In this document: piece by piece, positions 30,855 through 42,978 of the stretch | How positions within the stretch are numbered: the stretch's first letter is position 1 | How the letters are laid out: each line of letters starts with the position of its first letter | NCBI GenBank assembly: GCA_039707655.1 | Contig: CM077670.1 | Location: forward strand, 144,006,001-144,070,000 | DNA: 64,000 bases | Source of the DNA: Elymus sibiricus | Taxonomy: Eukaryota > Streptophyta > Magnoliopsida > Poales > Poaceae | Direction of reading: 5' to 3' | The notes under the pieces: generated by a model | What the model was told of the DNA's origin: nothing | What the model saw: the letters and a program-made list of their open reading frames with translations, nothing else | The model's database searches: none | Program-made: the position numbers and the translations under genes

Positions 30855-32267
30855 TGATAACCCACAAGTATAGGGGATCGCAACAGTCTTCGAGGGTAGT
30901 ATTTCACCCAAATTTATTGATTCGACACAAGGGAGCCAAAGAATATTTGTGAGTATTAGCAGTTGAGTTGTCAATTCAACCACACCTGGAGAACTAAATA
31001 TCTGCAGCAAAGTGTTTAGTAGCACAGTAGTATGATAGTTTTGATAGCAGTAGTACCAATAGCAATAGTAATGGTAGCAGTACCAGTTTTGTAGTGATTG
31101 CAACAGCAGTAGCAGCGAAAGTAACTTAGCAAAGATCAATATGCGAAAAGCGTAGGCATTGCATCGGTGATGGATAATTTTGTTGGATGACATTCATCAT
31201 GTAACAGTCACAACCTAGAGAGATACACAATAGCTCTAATTCATCAATGTAATGTAGGCATGTATTCCGTATATAGTCATACGTGCTTATAGTAAGAACT
31301 TGCATGACATCTTTTGTCCTACCCTCCCATGGCAGCGGGGTCCTTATGGAAACTAAGGGATATTAAGGCCTCCTTTTAATAGAGAACCAGAACAAAGCAT
31401 TATCACTTAGTGAATACATGAACTCCTCAAACTACGATAATCACCGGAAAGAATCCCAATTATTCTCACCTTGGGGTATGCGGATCATAACACGTAATAG
31501 GTGCATACAACTTGCAAGATAGGATCAAGAACACAAATATATTCATGAAAACATAAAGGGTTTAGATCTGAAGTCATGGCACTCGGGCCCTAGTGACAAG
31601 CATTAAGCATAGCAAAGTCATAGGAACATCAATCTAAGAACATAGTGGATACTAGGGATCAAAGCCATAACAAATTGACTCGATTACAAGATAAATCTCA
31701 TCCAACCCATCACCGTCCAGCAAGCCTATGAAGAAATTACTCACACATGGCGGTGAGCATCATGAAATTGGTGATGGAGGTTGGTTGATGATGACGACGG
31801 CGTCGAACCCCCCTCTTCGAAGCCCCGAACGGACTCCAGATCAGCCCTCCCGATGAAGAACGGGAGGTGGCAGCGGCTCCGTATCGTAAAACACGATGAT
31901 TCTTTCTCTCTGATTTTTGTTCTGGATGAATAGGTACTTATAGCGTTGGAGTTAGGGTTGCCGGAGTTGCCAGGGGCCCACAAAGCCTGCCAGGCGTGCC
32001 CTTGGGGGTGGGCGCGCCCTCTGGGCTTGTAGCGCCTGGGTGGCCCCCCTCTGGTAATTCTCGTCGCCAGTATTTTTTATATATTCTGAAATAATTCTCC
32101 ATAAATTTTCAGGTCCATCCGAGAACTTTTATTTTTGCACAAAAAAACACCATGGCAATTCTACTGAAAACAACGTCAGTCCGGGTTAGTTCCATTCAAA
32201 TCATGGAAATTAGAGTCCAAACCCAAAGCAAAGTGTTTGGAAAAGTAGATATGTTTGGGATGTATCA
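30855..32267 (-). mobile_element. composite A 3' LTR
   Basis: The 1413 bp piece begins TGATAACCCACAAGTATAGG and ends GGGATGTATCA on the plus strand. On the minus strand it follows a polypurine tract (AAGCTTGGGGGAGT at 32268-32281). It aligns throughout with the split 5' LTR at 43889-43989 / 57334-58652, with a few percent mismatch by eye. It contains a TAGTAGTAC/AGCAGTAGCAG-rich stretch (31020-31120). Confidence 0.9.
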
Positions 32268-34381
32268 ACTCCCCCAAGCTTAACTCATTGCTTGACCTCA
32301 AGCAATTCAGTTGACAAACTGAAAGTGACAAAGAAAAACTTTTACAAACTCTTTTGTTCTTGTTGTCTGTATATATACTTAACTAGCATCCAAGTTTTCA
32401 ACAATGATTGTGAACTAACCACATGAATGATAACACTTAGGTTTCACATTTACTCATGGCAATAACATAACCAACTAGCAAGCAATAATAAGATATCTCG
32501 GATGCCAACAATTTGTCAAAACAATCATGATATAGTATGATAACATGGTATCTCTCTAGCCCTTTCTAAGACCGCAAAACATAAATGCAGAGCACCTCTA
32601 AAGTTCAAGTAGCAACTAAACATTGTAATTCATGGTAGAAGAGATCCAGTCATGTCACACCCAACATTAACTATACTCAATGCATAAAAATGATAGTAGT
32701 GCTCTCCAACTGGTGCTTAAATGAGAGGGTGATGATCAATAATAAAAGTAAAATAACATAAAAGTAAATAGATAGGCCCTTCGCAGAGGGAAGCATGGAT
32801 TTGCAGCGGTGCCAGAGCTCGAAGCTTAAAATAGAGATGAAAATAATTTTGAGAGGTATGCCTTTCCTGTCAACGTTACGACCGAGAATTTTCAATATCT
32901 TCCATGCTAAACACATTATAGGGGGTTCCCAAGCGGAAAGGTAAAGTTTACTCCCCCTCCACCATACCAACACAAGCCATGGCTAGCCGAATTCACAGGT
33001 GCCCTCCATACCAACAACTTTCCGGGGGAGTTTGTTTGCATTATATAGATTTTATTTTGACCACAGGACTGGGCATCCCAGATACCAGCCTCTCTCATGC
33101 AATGACAAGTGAATAAACACTCATCTTAGAATAACTCGCTTAGCATGGAAGATAATGAACGCCCCCCGTTGCTCCATGAGCGGTATGGGCACAAAAAACA
33201 GATGGTTATTTGAATGATTAGAGGTGGCACATGCAAATTTACTTGGAACGGCAGAGTAATACCGCATATAGGTAGATATAGTGGACTCATCTGGAGCAAC
33301 TTTGGTTTGAGGATTTTGGATGCACAAGCAGTATTCCCGCTTAGTACAGGCGAAGGCTAGCAAATAGATTGAGAAGCGACAAACTAGAGAGCAAAAACGG
33401 TCATAGTCATGCATTGAGAATAATTAACACTGAATACAAGCATGAGTAGGATATAAACACCATGATCATAAATATCGTGGAGGCTATGTTGGTTTTGAAT
33501 CAACTAGATGTGTGAACATGTGCCAAGTCAAGCTAGTTGAATTGTTCAAAGGAGGATACCATACTAACATACTACATCACAACCATTTTAATGCATGTTG
33601 ACACTCAAGATAAATCATTATCCACTCCTAGCTATTTAAGCATGGCATGAGCAACTATGATCTCTAATTGTCATCACAAACTTCTTTACTCATAATAATG
33701 CTGAATCATGAATACTGAGTTAAATATATTTACAAAGACAAAAAAAAGAAGAGTTCATACCAGCTTTTCTTCACCGCAATCACTTCATCAAATATCGTCA
33801 TTATTGCCTTTCACTTGCACAACCGAATGATATGATAATAATAACAGTGCAAGTGTGCCATGGACTAAGCTGGAATCTACAAACATTTATTCAAAGGAGA
33901 AGACAAGGTAACGGTGGCTCTTTGTTAGATCAACAATAAAGCATATGAGAGCCACTCAACATTTTCATCGTGGTCTTCTCCTTACTACGACTCAACGAAA
34001 AGAAAAGATATTCAGAGAAATACACTGAAATATTTTTGGAGTTTTTAGTTTTTCTGAAGAAAGCAAATTAAAGAAGGAAAAATAAAAAACAAGAAAAACA
34101 CTTTACACGGGAAAGCTCCCAACAAGCAAAAGAATAACGAGAAATCTTTTTGGGTTTTCTTTTAATACTATGAATTAACTAAACAAGAAAGGAACTACAA
34201 CTTTTTTTTGGATTTTCGAAGGTTTTTTTTAACACACAACAAGAAAGCAAAAATAAAACTAACATGGATATACAATGAAAAAGGATAAACACCAACAACT
34301 GGAATGAATGTGTGGTACATGAATATAATGTCAGTGAGAAATACGTACTCCCCCAAGCTTAGGCTTTTGGCCTAAGTTGGT
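32268..34381 (-). other. long non-coding 3' region of composite A
   Basis: AT-rich DNA between the 341-codon ORF and the 3' LTR. It contains polypurine tract boxes at both ends (32268-32281 and 34349-34363, both CTCCCCCAAGCTTA on the plus strand) and no frame over 100 codons. Such long 3' untranslated regions are common in Athila-type elements. A family-typical GCTCTCCAACTGG block and a run of A-rich tracts (34060-34260) are the only landmarks. Confidence 0.6.
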
Positions 34382-35407
34382 CTACGGCCACTCCTGGCCT
34401 GGATAATACCCGTGGTGGTAGTTCGGGTTGTACTGAAGTGCAGTTGCCACAGCTTGGCAAGCTACCTCGTTACGCCGGGCGGTCTCCACTGCTCTCTCGT
34501 ACTCCACAACCTCTTCCTCAAGTATGAAATGTCTATGTTTTTCCTGGAAATTAAAGAAAGTAGGACCAGGCAAAGCAATATGAAAGACACGATGCCCGTT
34601 AAAGATTAGCCTATATTTGAGCGAGGGGTCACCCCTCTCAAGGAACTGGTGGCGTTCCATAGCATCATAATCAAGAAAACTAGGTGGCAACAGGGTATCA
34701 CTTTGTTTAATGGGCACACCAAGATAAGTGGCTAAATGAGTAGCATAAATTCCACCAAAGAAGTCACCAACTGAGGCATTATTATGTAAACAACGTGCAA
34801 CAATAGCCCCCATGTTAAATTGTCTATCTCTCAGCACTGCACTCTTAAGAATGCTCAAGTCAGGGGCGCAAAGATGACTAGGGTCATGTTTACCATTAAT
34901 GCATCTACCTATGAACAAAGCAAAATAATGCATAGCAGGAAAATGAATGCTCCCCATAGTAGCTTGTGTTATGCCTCTAGTTTCACCCCTAGTAATGTTC
35001 ATGAGAAATTCATTGCAGTCAGATTTACGAGGTTCAGTGCAAGTCCACCAAAATGGAATTTTACAAGCATCACTAAATTCTTCAAGGGACATGCGAAAAG
35101 ACTTTTCATATAAGTTGAAAATAACATCATGTGAAGTGCGATGAGATACATACTTGGATTTCCACACAAAAGAGTCTGTGAGATTATAGTACTGCGGGCA
35201 CTTATCTGTCAAGAAATATGTGAGCTCGGCGTTACGTACATACATATCCAACTCTTCCTTGATGCCAGCTCGAATCATGAAGGCATCAGATGGCCACTCG
35301 CACGGCTGCACCGAGGCCTCCCGCGGAGGTTCAGAGTCCGGCTCGCATATTACGGGCCTTGGAGCACTCTTGCTCGAAGAACCACCATGGAACATCTTCC
35401 TAAACAT
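34382..35407 (-). CDS. 341-codon Athila-associated ORF, intact
   Basis: One uninterrupted frame starts MFRKMFHGGSSSKSAPRP at 35407 and stops just before a polypurine-like tract. After a basic, Ser-rich N-terminus it has a globular-looking region with aromatic and Cys residues (FLTDKCPQYYNLTDSFVW, FNLYEKSFRMSLEEFSDACK, IPFWWTC, GSIHFPAMHYFALFIGRCIN). It ends in a charged helix (LEEEVVEYERAVETARRNEV) and a Tyr/Gly/Pro tail. It resembles the ORF carried by many non-autonomous Triticeae Athila-type elements and sometimes likened to Athila ORF1. Whether it acts like gag, an envelope-like protein or something else is unknown. No clear signal peptide or membrane helix is seen. That it stays open while gag and protease nearby are broken is notable. 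Confidence 0.65.
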   Translation of the reverse strand: MFRKMFHGGSSSKSAPRPVICEPDSEPPREASVQPCEWPSDAFMIRAGIKEELDMYVRNAELTYFLTDKCPQYYNLTDSFVWKSKYVSHRTSHDVIFNLYEKSFRMSLEEFSDACKIPFWWTCTEPRKSDCNEFLMNITRGETRGITQATMGSIHFPAMHYFALFIGRCINGKHDPSHLCAPDLSILKSAVLRDRQFNMGAIVARCLHNNASVGDFFGGIYATHLATYLGVPIKQSDTLLPPSFLDYDAMERHQFLERGDPSLKYRLIFNGHRVFHIALPGPTFFNFQEKHRHFILEEEVVEYERAVETARRNEVACQAVATALQYNPNYHHGYYPGQEWP

Positions 35408-36080
35408 TTTCTTCCTCTGAAAATTTCTGAAATTTTTAGTGACTCAAAATAAAACTGAACGAAACTCAACAAAATTAATAGCGACTACTCCCACAAGTAT
35501 CTAGAGGTTATATCATGCATCAAAACTACTTTGGACCATACAAATTCAACATGCAAGCTCATATAGATGGTCACCACATCAGCAAAAATTTGCAAAGTAT
35601 AAAGCACTAGAACAAAAACTAATTGGAGCATTGGAGGAGTCACATACCGAGGAGTAATTCCTCAAAACAGTTTTGGAAATGGAGTTCCGAGCTAGGAGAT
35701 TGAAATTTACAGCAAAATGAGCAAGAACACGGGCTTGGGAGCAAGTTTGATTTTTTCTGGAGGAAGGAGAAGGCAATGGGTGGCTAGCATAAGTGAGTGG
35801 GTCCCTGTGGGACCCACAAGCCTGCTGGGCGCGCCCTGGGGGGTGGCCGCGCCCTGTGAGCCTGTGGCTCACAGGTGCACACCCCTTGGGATGTGTTCAG
35901 TTCCAAAAATTCTTAAGTATTCTAGAAAAAAATCATACTAAATTTTCAGGGCATTCTGAGAACTTTTATTTTGGGGCCATTTTTTATTGCACGGATAATT
36001 CAAAAATTAGGATAATCATGGCATTTTATTTTATTCAACTACAAATAACAGAGAGCAAACTATGATTACAGAAGGTTGTG
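35408..36080 (-). other. leader-like DNA upstream of the 341-codon ORF
   Basis: Non-coding. It contains a GC-rich core with GGGCGCGCCCTGGGG and CCGCGCCCTGTGAGCC and an AGTTTTCTAGAA/CTCAGAATGCCCTG block resembling parts of the Athila LTRs in this window (compare 32000-32150), but without TG/CA ends. It separates the protease remnant from the ORF exactly where pol would be expected, so it may mark a pol deletion or a recombination joint. Confidence 0.45.
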
Positions 36081-36199
36081 CTTACTAAATTCATCGACCA
36101 CATGCCCCTAAAAAAGAATCCATTAATAAGGTTGATCAAGTCTTATTAACAAACTATTTCCGAATGGCATGAAACTGAAGAATTTTCGTATAACACTAT

Positions 36200-36961
36200 G
36201 TTACCTCAACGGGGATATGCATTTCCCCAACGATAAGAATTTCATATTTATTTTTAGCAGTAGGAAGAGGAAATTTGAAACCTCCAATAGTAATTGTTGA
36301 AACCTTTTCAATACAATTGATACCATTCACCGAACTTTGTTTCTTCGGAAACTAAACCGTATGCTCATTACCATTCACATGAAAAGTAACCTTGCTTTTG
36401 TTGCAATCAATACAGCCCCTGCAGTAGTCAAAAAAGGTCTACCAAGGATAATCAACATGTTGTCGTCCTCGGGCATATCAAGTATAACAAAGTCTGTTAA
36501 GATAGTAACATTTGGAACTACAACGGAACGTCCTCGCAAATTCCAATAGGTATAGCAGTTGATTTATTAGCCATTTGCAAAGATATTTCAGTAGGTGTAA
36601 GCTTATTCAAATCAAGTCTTCTATATAAAGAAAAAGGCATAACACTAACACCGGCTCCTAAATCACATAAAGCAGTTTTAACATAACTTCTTTCAATGTA
36701 GCATGGTATAGTAGGTATTCCTGGATCTCCTAACTTCTTAGGTACTCTACCCTTAAAGGAATAATTTGCAAGCATGGTGGAAATTTCAGCTTCCGGTATC
36801 TTTCTTTTATTTGTGACAATATCTTTCATATATTTAGCATAGGGAGACATTTTCAACATATCAATCAAGCGAGTGCGCAAAAAGACAGGTCTAAGCATTT
36901 CGACAAAGCGCTCAAAGTCTTCCTCATCTTTATTATTAGAAGGTTTAGTGGGAAAAGGCAT
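36200..36961 (-). pseudogene. Athila-type protease with gag C-terminus
   Basis: The frame 36961-36518 runs from FERFVEMLRPVFLRTRLIDM through MLANYSFKGRVPKKLGDPG to the aspartic protease site LCDLGAGVSVMPFSLYRRLD. A shift near 36525 moves the rest to other frames (VTILTDFVILDMPEDDN, IILGRPFLTTAGAV), fading by about 36200. The protease would cleave the Gag-Pol precursor. No RT follows, so pol is missing, not merely mutated. The same region at 63200-63560 in element D is a close homologue. Confidence 0.75.
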
Positions 36962-37095
36962 AGGTTTTTGAACCCATGGTTCTCTTTCTTTTCCATGTTT
37001 TCTAGCAACGAAGTCTCTTTTATCATATCTTTTATTCTTAGGAGGTGTGGGTTATCAAGATCAATAGCAGGTTCTATTTCTACATCATTATCTAG

Positions 37096-38523
37096 TTAAG
37101 CATCATCATGAACATCATTATCATTATCATTAGGTGAATGTTCATTACCAGATTGTGTCTCAGCATCAGAAATAGAAACATCATTTTGATTTTCAGGAGG
37201 TTTTTCTATCTCAGGTTCACTAGAAGCATGCAAAGTCATATCATTTTTCTTTTTCTTTTTCTTCTTAGATGGACTAGGTGCATCAATATTAATTCTTTGA
37301 GAATCTTGCTCAATTCTTTTAGGATGACCTTCAGGATACAGAGGATCCAGAGTCATTCTACCTCCTCTAGTGACAACTCTAACAGCATGATGATTCATTT
37401 TATTATTCATCTCATCAAGCAAATCATTTTGTGACTTAGCAATTTGTTCTAACTGAGTGTGAACCATAGAAGCATGTTTACTTAAGCCTTTAACATCATT
37501 AGCCGTTCTAAACATCAAAGCACTCAAGTGATCTATCATGAAGGCATTTCTTTTTAGTTGATTGCTAACATATAAATTGAAGTGTTCTTGTTTCACAATG
37601 AAATTGTCAAATTCATCCAAGCATTGGCTAGCAGATTTATTATAAGGAATATCACCTTCATCGAATCTAGTAAGAGAATTTACCTCCACTACCTGTGTCG
37701 GGATATCGAGCCCATGTATTTCTTCAATAGGTGGTAAATTCTTAACATCTTCAGCTTTAATACCCTTTTATTTCATAGATTTCTTAGCTTCTTGCATATC
37801 ATCTAGACTGAGGAATAGAATACCTTTTTTTCTTCGGAGTTGGCTTAGGTGGTGGTTCAGGAAGTGTCCAATCATCGGCATTTCTCAACATATTATTCAT
37901 AATCAACTCAGGATCGATTCAACCAAATTAATCAACTCAGGATCAGATTCAACCAAAGTAATCAACTCAGGATCGACAGAGAATTCATAATCCTTATCGG
38001 TAACAAAGATAGGAGAGGTAGCAAACTTAGGATCATATTTCATTCTCTCCATCATAGACTTTTCTTTTAACTTAGCAAGCAATTTTCTAACATCATCTCT
38101 ATCATTACAAGCAAGAATTGCCCTAGCTGTCTTTCCATCGAAAACATAACCATCAGGTATCTTAGGCATTTCAACTCTAGTAGGAGGACTAGGCATAATA
38201 GGTGAATCATAATTTTCATGAGTTTCATCGATTTCAGCATTCTCAATTTCTTTAGCTTTAGCAAGTTGTTCATCAAGAAATCCACCGAGTGGCCCAGTAT
38301 TATCAAGCATAGTACTAGCATCATCATGATTATCTTTTATTGCAGAAATAGTATCATCAATTACTTGCGACATATCAGAATGAATAACAGGTGGTGGTGT
38401 GGCAAGCCTACTCAAAATAGAAGGTGAATCAAGTGCAGAGTGGGATGGCAGTTCCTTACCTCCTCTAGTCATAGAGGGGACGATCTTGGTCATAGCGTCT
38501 TTCAGATTCTTCATAGTGATCAA
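37096..38523 (-). pseudogene. Athila-type gag lacking the capsid core
   Basis: The first frame (38523-37903, 206 codons) begins MITMKNLKDAMTKIVPSMTR and holds VFDGKTARAILACN. After repeated DPELI units it stops. The second (37689-37096) has the coiled region (LKRNAFMIDHLSALMFRTAN, HASMVHTQLEQIAKSQNDL) and a Lys-rich stretch. Compared with element D (61734-62160), the block with SLKGDAKEWFNTLAPGC and YYFSGKYFPAQ is absent here: DPELI runs straight into NNMLRNADDW. Further lesions are a one-base loss in the repeat at about 37915, an A-run shift at about 37830 and a stop at about 37770. Confidence 0.75.
37901..37981. repeat. three tandem 29-30 bp repeats inside gag
   Basis: AATCAACTCAGGATC followed by GATTCAACCAAA occurs at 37901, 37930 and (partly) 37960. 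The units encode ES-DPELI-LV on the minus strand. The repeat sits exactly where the capsid core is missing. One unit is a base shorter (GGATCGATTC against GGATCAGATTC). Confidence 0.85.
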
Positions 38524-38562
38524 CAGATATAAATCCCAAGTGACTCAACAAGTAGAGCTATG

Positions 38563-38581
38563 CTCCCCGACAACGGTGCTA
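38563..38581 (-). other. primer-binding site of the middle LTR
   Basis: On the minus strand, CACCGTTGTCGGGGAG follows the LTR end by about 11 bases. This corresponds to the TGGCGCCGTTG-type site used by Athila elements (thought to pair with tRNA-Asp), with changes in the first bases (TAGCACCG for TGGCGCCG). Confidence 0.7.
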
Positions 38582-38592
38582 GAAATTCTTCC

Positions 38593-40153
38593 TGCTACTT
38601 GCGAGCTGCGTTGGGATTTCCTCGAAGAGGAGAGGATGATGCAGTACAGTAGAGATAAGTATTTCCCTTAGTTAAGAACCAAGGTTATCAATCCAGTAGG
38701 AGAACCACACAGAACCTCGTTAGCAGCACCTACAGACACAAAAGCAAACACTTGCACCCAACGCAAATAAGAGGGTTGTCAATCCTCTTAGCGGTTAGTT
38801 GCAAGGATTAATTCTGATAGTGATAGATAGATAAAGTAAATTGCAAAAGAAAATAAAAGTAAATAAATTGCAGCAACGTATTTTTGGATTTTAATATATG
38901 ACAAAACTAGACCCGGGGGCCATAGTTTTCACTAGAGGCTTCTCTCTCGAACACATAGCATACGGTGGGTAAACAAATTACTGTTGGGCAATTGATAGAA
39001 AAGCAAATAATTATGACAGATTCATGGCAATGATCATGTATATAGGCATCACGTCCGAGACAAGTAGACCGACTCCTGCCTGCATCTACTACTATTACTC
39101 CACCCATCGACCGCTATCCAACATGCATCTAGGGTATTAAGTATAAAACAGAGTAACGCCTTAAGCAAGATGGCATGATGTAGACAAAGCAAACTCAGGC
39201 AATATGATTAAACCCCATCTTTTTGTCCTTAATGGCAACAATACAAATACATGTCATGTCCCTTTCTATCACTGGGATTGAGCACCGCAAGATTGAACCC
39301 ATCACAAAGCACCTCTCCCATTGCAAGATAAATCAATCTAGTTGGCCAAACCAAACAGATAGATCAGAGAGAAATACAAAGCTATAACAATCATGCATAA
39401 AAGAGGTCAGAGAAGACTCAAATATTTCTCATGAATAATCTGATCATAAACTCACAATTCATCGGATCCCAACAAACAAACCGCAAAAGAAGATTACATC
39501 GGATAGAACTCCAAGAACATCGAGGATAACATGGTATTGAAGATCAAAGAGAGAGAAGCCATCTAACTACTAGCTATGGACCCGTAGGTCTGTGGTAAAC
39601 TACTCACACATCATCGGAAGGGTAGCGAGGTTGATGTAGAAGCCCTCCGTGATCGATTCCCCCTCCGGCAGAGTACCGGAAAAGGCCTCCAGATGGGATC
39701 GAGGAAGAACAGAGGCTTTTGGCGGTGGAAAGGTTTTCTCTTCTGTCTCTCTGGTATATTGGGAATATTTTGGAATTGATAGCGCTGGAATTAGGTCAAG
39801 AGGTGCCACGAGGGGCCCACAAGCCTGGGGGGCACGCCTACCTCCCGCCAGGGCGCGCCTCCCAAGCTTGTCGCTCCCTCGTGGCTCTTCTGGTCTCCTC
39901 CCGAAGCTTCGAGGGTCCCTTCTGGTCCAGAAAAAATTAATCCAAAGTTTTTCCTTCGATTGGACTCCGTTTGATAATGATTTTCTGAAAAGGCAAAAAC
40001 TGGCAAAAACAGCAACTAGCACTGGGCACTAGGTTAATAGGTTAGTCCCAAAAAATGATATATAATGGCATATAATTGCATATAAAACATCCAAGATTGA
40101 TACTATAATAGCATGGAACAATCAAAAATTATAGATACGTTGGAGATGTATCA
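38593..40153 (-). mobile_element. middle LTR of composite A (different Athila subfamily)
   Basis: The 1561 bp piece has plus-strand ends TGCTACTTGCGAGC and GGAGATGTATCA. It shares the TGATACATC start and GGCGCGCC-rich middle with the outer LTR but differs over most of its length. It has a primer-binding site on its left and a polypurine tract (TTAAGCTTGGGCATGCT on the minus strand) on its right. It therefore serves as 3' LTR to the DNA on its right and as 5' LTR to the DNA on its left. Confidence 0.8.
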
Positions 40154-42978
40154 AGCATGCCCAAGCTTAATTCCTGCTCGTCCTCGAGTAGGTAAATGAT
40201 AAAAACAGAATTTTTGATGTGGAATGCTACCTAACATGTTTCATCATGTAATCTCTCTTACACTATCAATAAGAAGATCTGAATGATTCAAAGCAATAGT
40301 CTATAATTTGATATAAAGACATAAATACTCAGGCATACTAACAAACAATCATGTCTTTCAAAATAAAAAAGCTAAAGAAAGTTATCCCTACAAAATCATA
40401 TAATCCTGTCATGCTCCATCTTCTTAACTCAAAGTATTTATCATGCACTACCCCGATGACAAGCCGAGAAATTGGTTCATACTTTTTAATGCGCTTCAGC
40501 TTTTTCAACCCCCACGCAATACATGAGTGCAAGCCATGGATATAGCACTATGGGTGGAATAGAATGTGGTGGTAAATATTAATAAGGGGGAGTCAAAAAG
40601 AAGAAGATAGTCTCACATCAACGCGGCTAATCAACGGGCTATGGAGATGCCCATCAATTGATGTCAATGCAAGGAGTAGGGATTGCCATGCAACGGATGC
40701 ACTAAGAGCTATAAGTGTATGAAAGCTCAACAAGAAAACTAAGTGGGTGTGCATCCAACTTGCTTGCTCATGAAGACCTCGGGCATTTGAGGAAGCCCAT
40801 CATCGGAATATACAAGCCAAGTTCTATAATGAAAAATTCCCACTAGTATATGAAAGTGACAAAATAGGAGACTCTCTATATGAAAAACATGGTGCTACTT
40901 TGAAGCACAAGTATGGAAAAGGATAGTAACACTACCCCTTCTCTCTTTTTCTCTCATTCATTTTTTTCTTTTTTTTCTTCCCATTTTTTTCTTTTTTTTC
41001 GTGGGCTCTTTTTGGCCTCTTGTTTTTCCTTTTTTTTATTTCCTCACTTGGACAATGCTCTAAAAATTATGATCATCATACTTCTATTTACTTACAACTC
41101 AAAAAATTACAACTCGAAACTAGAATAAAATATGACTCTATATGACTGCCTCTGGCGGTGTACCAGGATGTGCAATGATACTAGCATAACATGTATAAAA
41201 AATGATGAACGGTGGCTGAGCCACAAATACTATGTCAGCTATATGATCATGCAAAGCAATATGACAATGACGATGTGTGTCATATAAAAAGAACGGTGGA
41301 AGTTGCATGGCAATATATCTCAGAATGGCTATGGAAATGCCATAATAGGTAGGTATGGTGGCTGTTTTGAGGAAGATATAAGGAGGCTTATGTGTGATAG
41401 AAGGTATCATATCACGGGGTTTGGATGCACCGGCGAAGTTTGCACCGACTCTCAATGTGAGAAAAGGCAATGCACGGTACCGAAGAGGCTAGCAAATTGC
41501 GGAAAGGTGAGAGTGCGTATAATGCATGGACTCACATTAGTCATAAAGAACTCACATACTTATTGCGAAAGTTTATTAGCCCTCGAAGAAAAGTACTACT
41601 ACGCATGCCCCTAGGAGGATAGATTGGTAGGAAAATACCATAGCTCGTCCCCGACGGCCACTCATAAGGTAGACAATCAATAATAAATCATGCTCCAACT
41701 TCTTAGCATAACGACAGACCATACATGCATGCTTCGGGAATCACAAACCTTAACACCAATATTCTTACTAAACCACAATTATCTACTAGCACCTCCCACA
41801 TATTACCATCTTAATATCACAAAACTATTGCAAGGAATCAAACTTACATATTCAGTGATCTACATGGAAGTTTTTATTATATCCCTCTTGAATACCTATC
41901 ATATTAGGACCAAATTCATAACCCGTGCATATTAACATTGCTATTTATTAGACTCTCAAAAAGATATAAGTGAAGCATGAGAGTGCAACTATTTCTTTAA
42001 AATATAACCACCGCCGTGCTCTAAAAGATATAAGTGAAGTAATAGAGCAACTGCCTAGCTGAAAAGATATAAGTGAAGCACATAGAGTATTCTAACAAAT
42101 CACGAATAATGTGTGTCCCTCTCAAAAAGGTGTGTTCAGCAAAGATGATTGTGATAAACTAAAAAGCAAACAAAAGCAAACAAACTATAGCACAAGACGC
42201 TCCAAGTAAAACACATATCATGTGATGAATAAGAATATAGCTCCAAGTGATATAACGATAGATTGTAGACGAAAGAGGTGATGCCATGCAGGGCATCCCC
42301 AAGCTTAGATGCTTGAGTCTTCCTTGAATATTACTTTGGGGTGCCTTGGGCATCCCCAAGCTTAGGCTCTTGCCGCTCCTTATTCCTTTATCCATCGTAG
42401 TCTCACCCAAAACTTGAAAATTCAGCACACAAAACTCAACAGAAACCTCGTGAGATCCGTTAGTATAACAAATAAATCTTAAACTTTAGGTGCTGTTGTA
42501 AATTGATTCATATTTAATATTGGCATAATTTTACTGTACTCCAACTTCTCCATGGCTCATACCCCCCGATACGATCCATGGATTCATCAAAATAAGCAAA
42601 CTATGCAACAAAAACAGAATCTGTCTAAAACAGAACGGTCTGTAAAGATCAAAAATTAGGACAACGTGGGAAATTCATATTCCAATACTGTGTAAAAAAT
42701 TCAGACTTTTATCGCTCCTCAGAAAAAAAGAAAAATTCCAGAACTGGACGCAAAAGTTTCTGTTTTGAAACAGCATCAATCATACTATCTTCCAAATCAT
42801 CCCAAAGGCATTACTTCGCACAAACACTAAATAAAAGATACAAACACAATCGTAATAGAGGATAAAATTGTGTAAACACACAAAAACAGAAAGTAAAACA
42901 AAAATTTATTTTATTTATTGGGTTGCCTCCCAGCAAGCGCTATTGTTTTATGCCCCTAGCTAGGCATAATGCATAGTT
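40154..42978 (-). other. long non-coding 3' region right of the middle LTR
   Basis: AT-rich, no frame with protein character. Landmarks are the polypurine tract at 40154-40172, a T-rich TTTTTCTTTTTTTTC tract (40960-41030), a TAAGTGAAG-AGAGC repeat (41965-42085, three units of AAAGATATAAGTGAAG), and two further GGCATCCCCAAGCTTA boxes at 42291 and 42346. It matches the typical 3' end of Athila-type elements of the middle-LTR subfamily. Confidence 0.6.
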
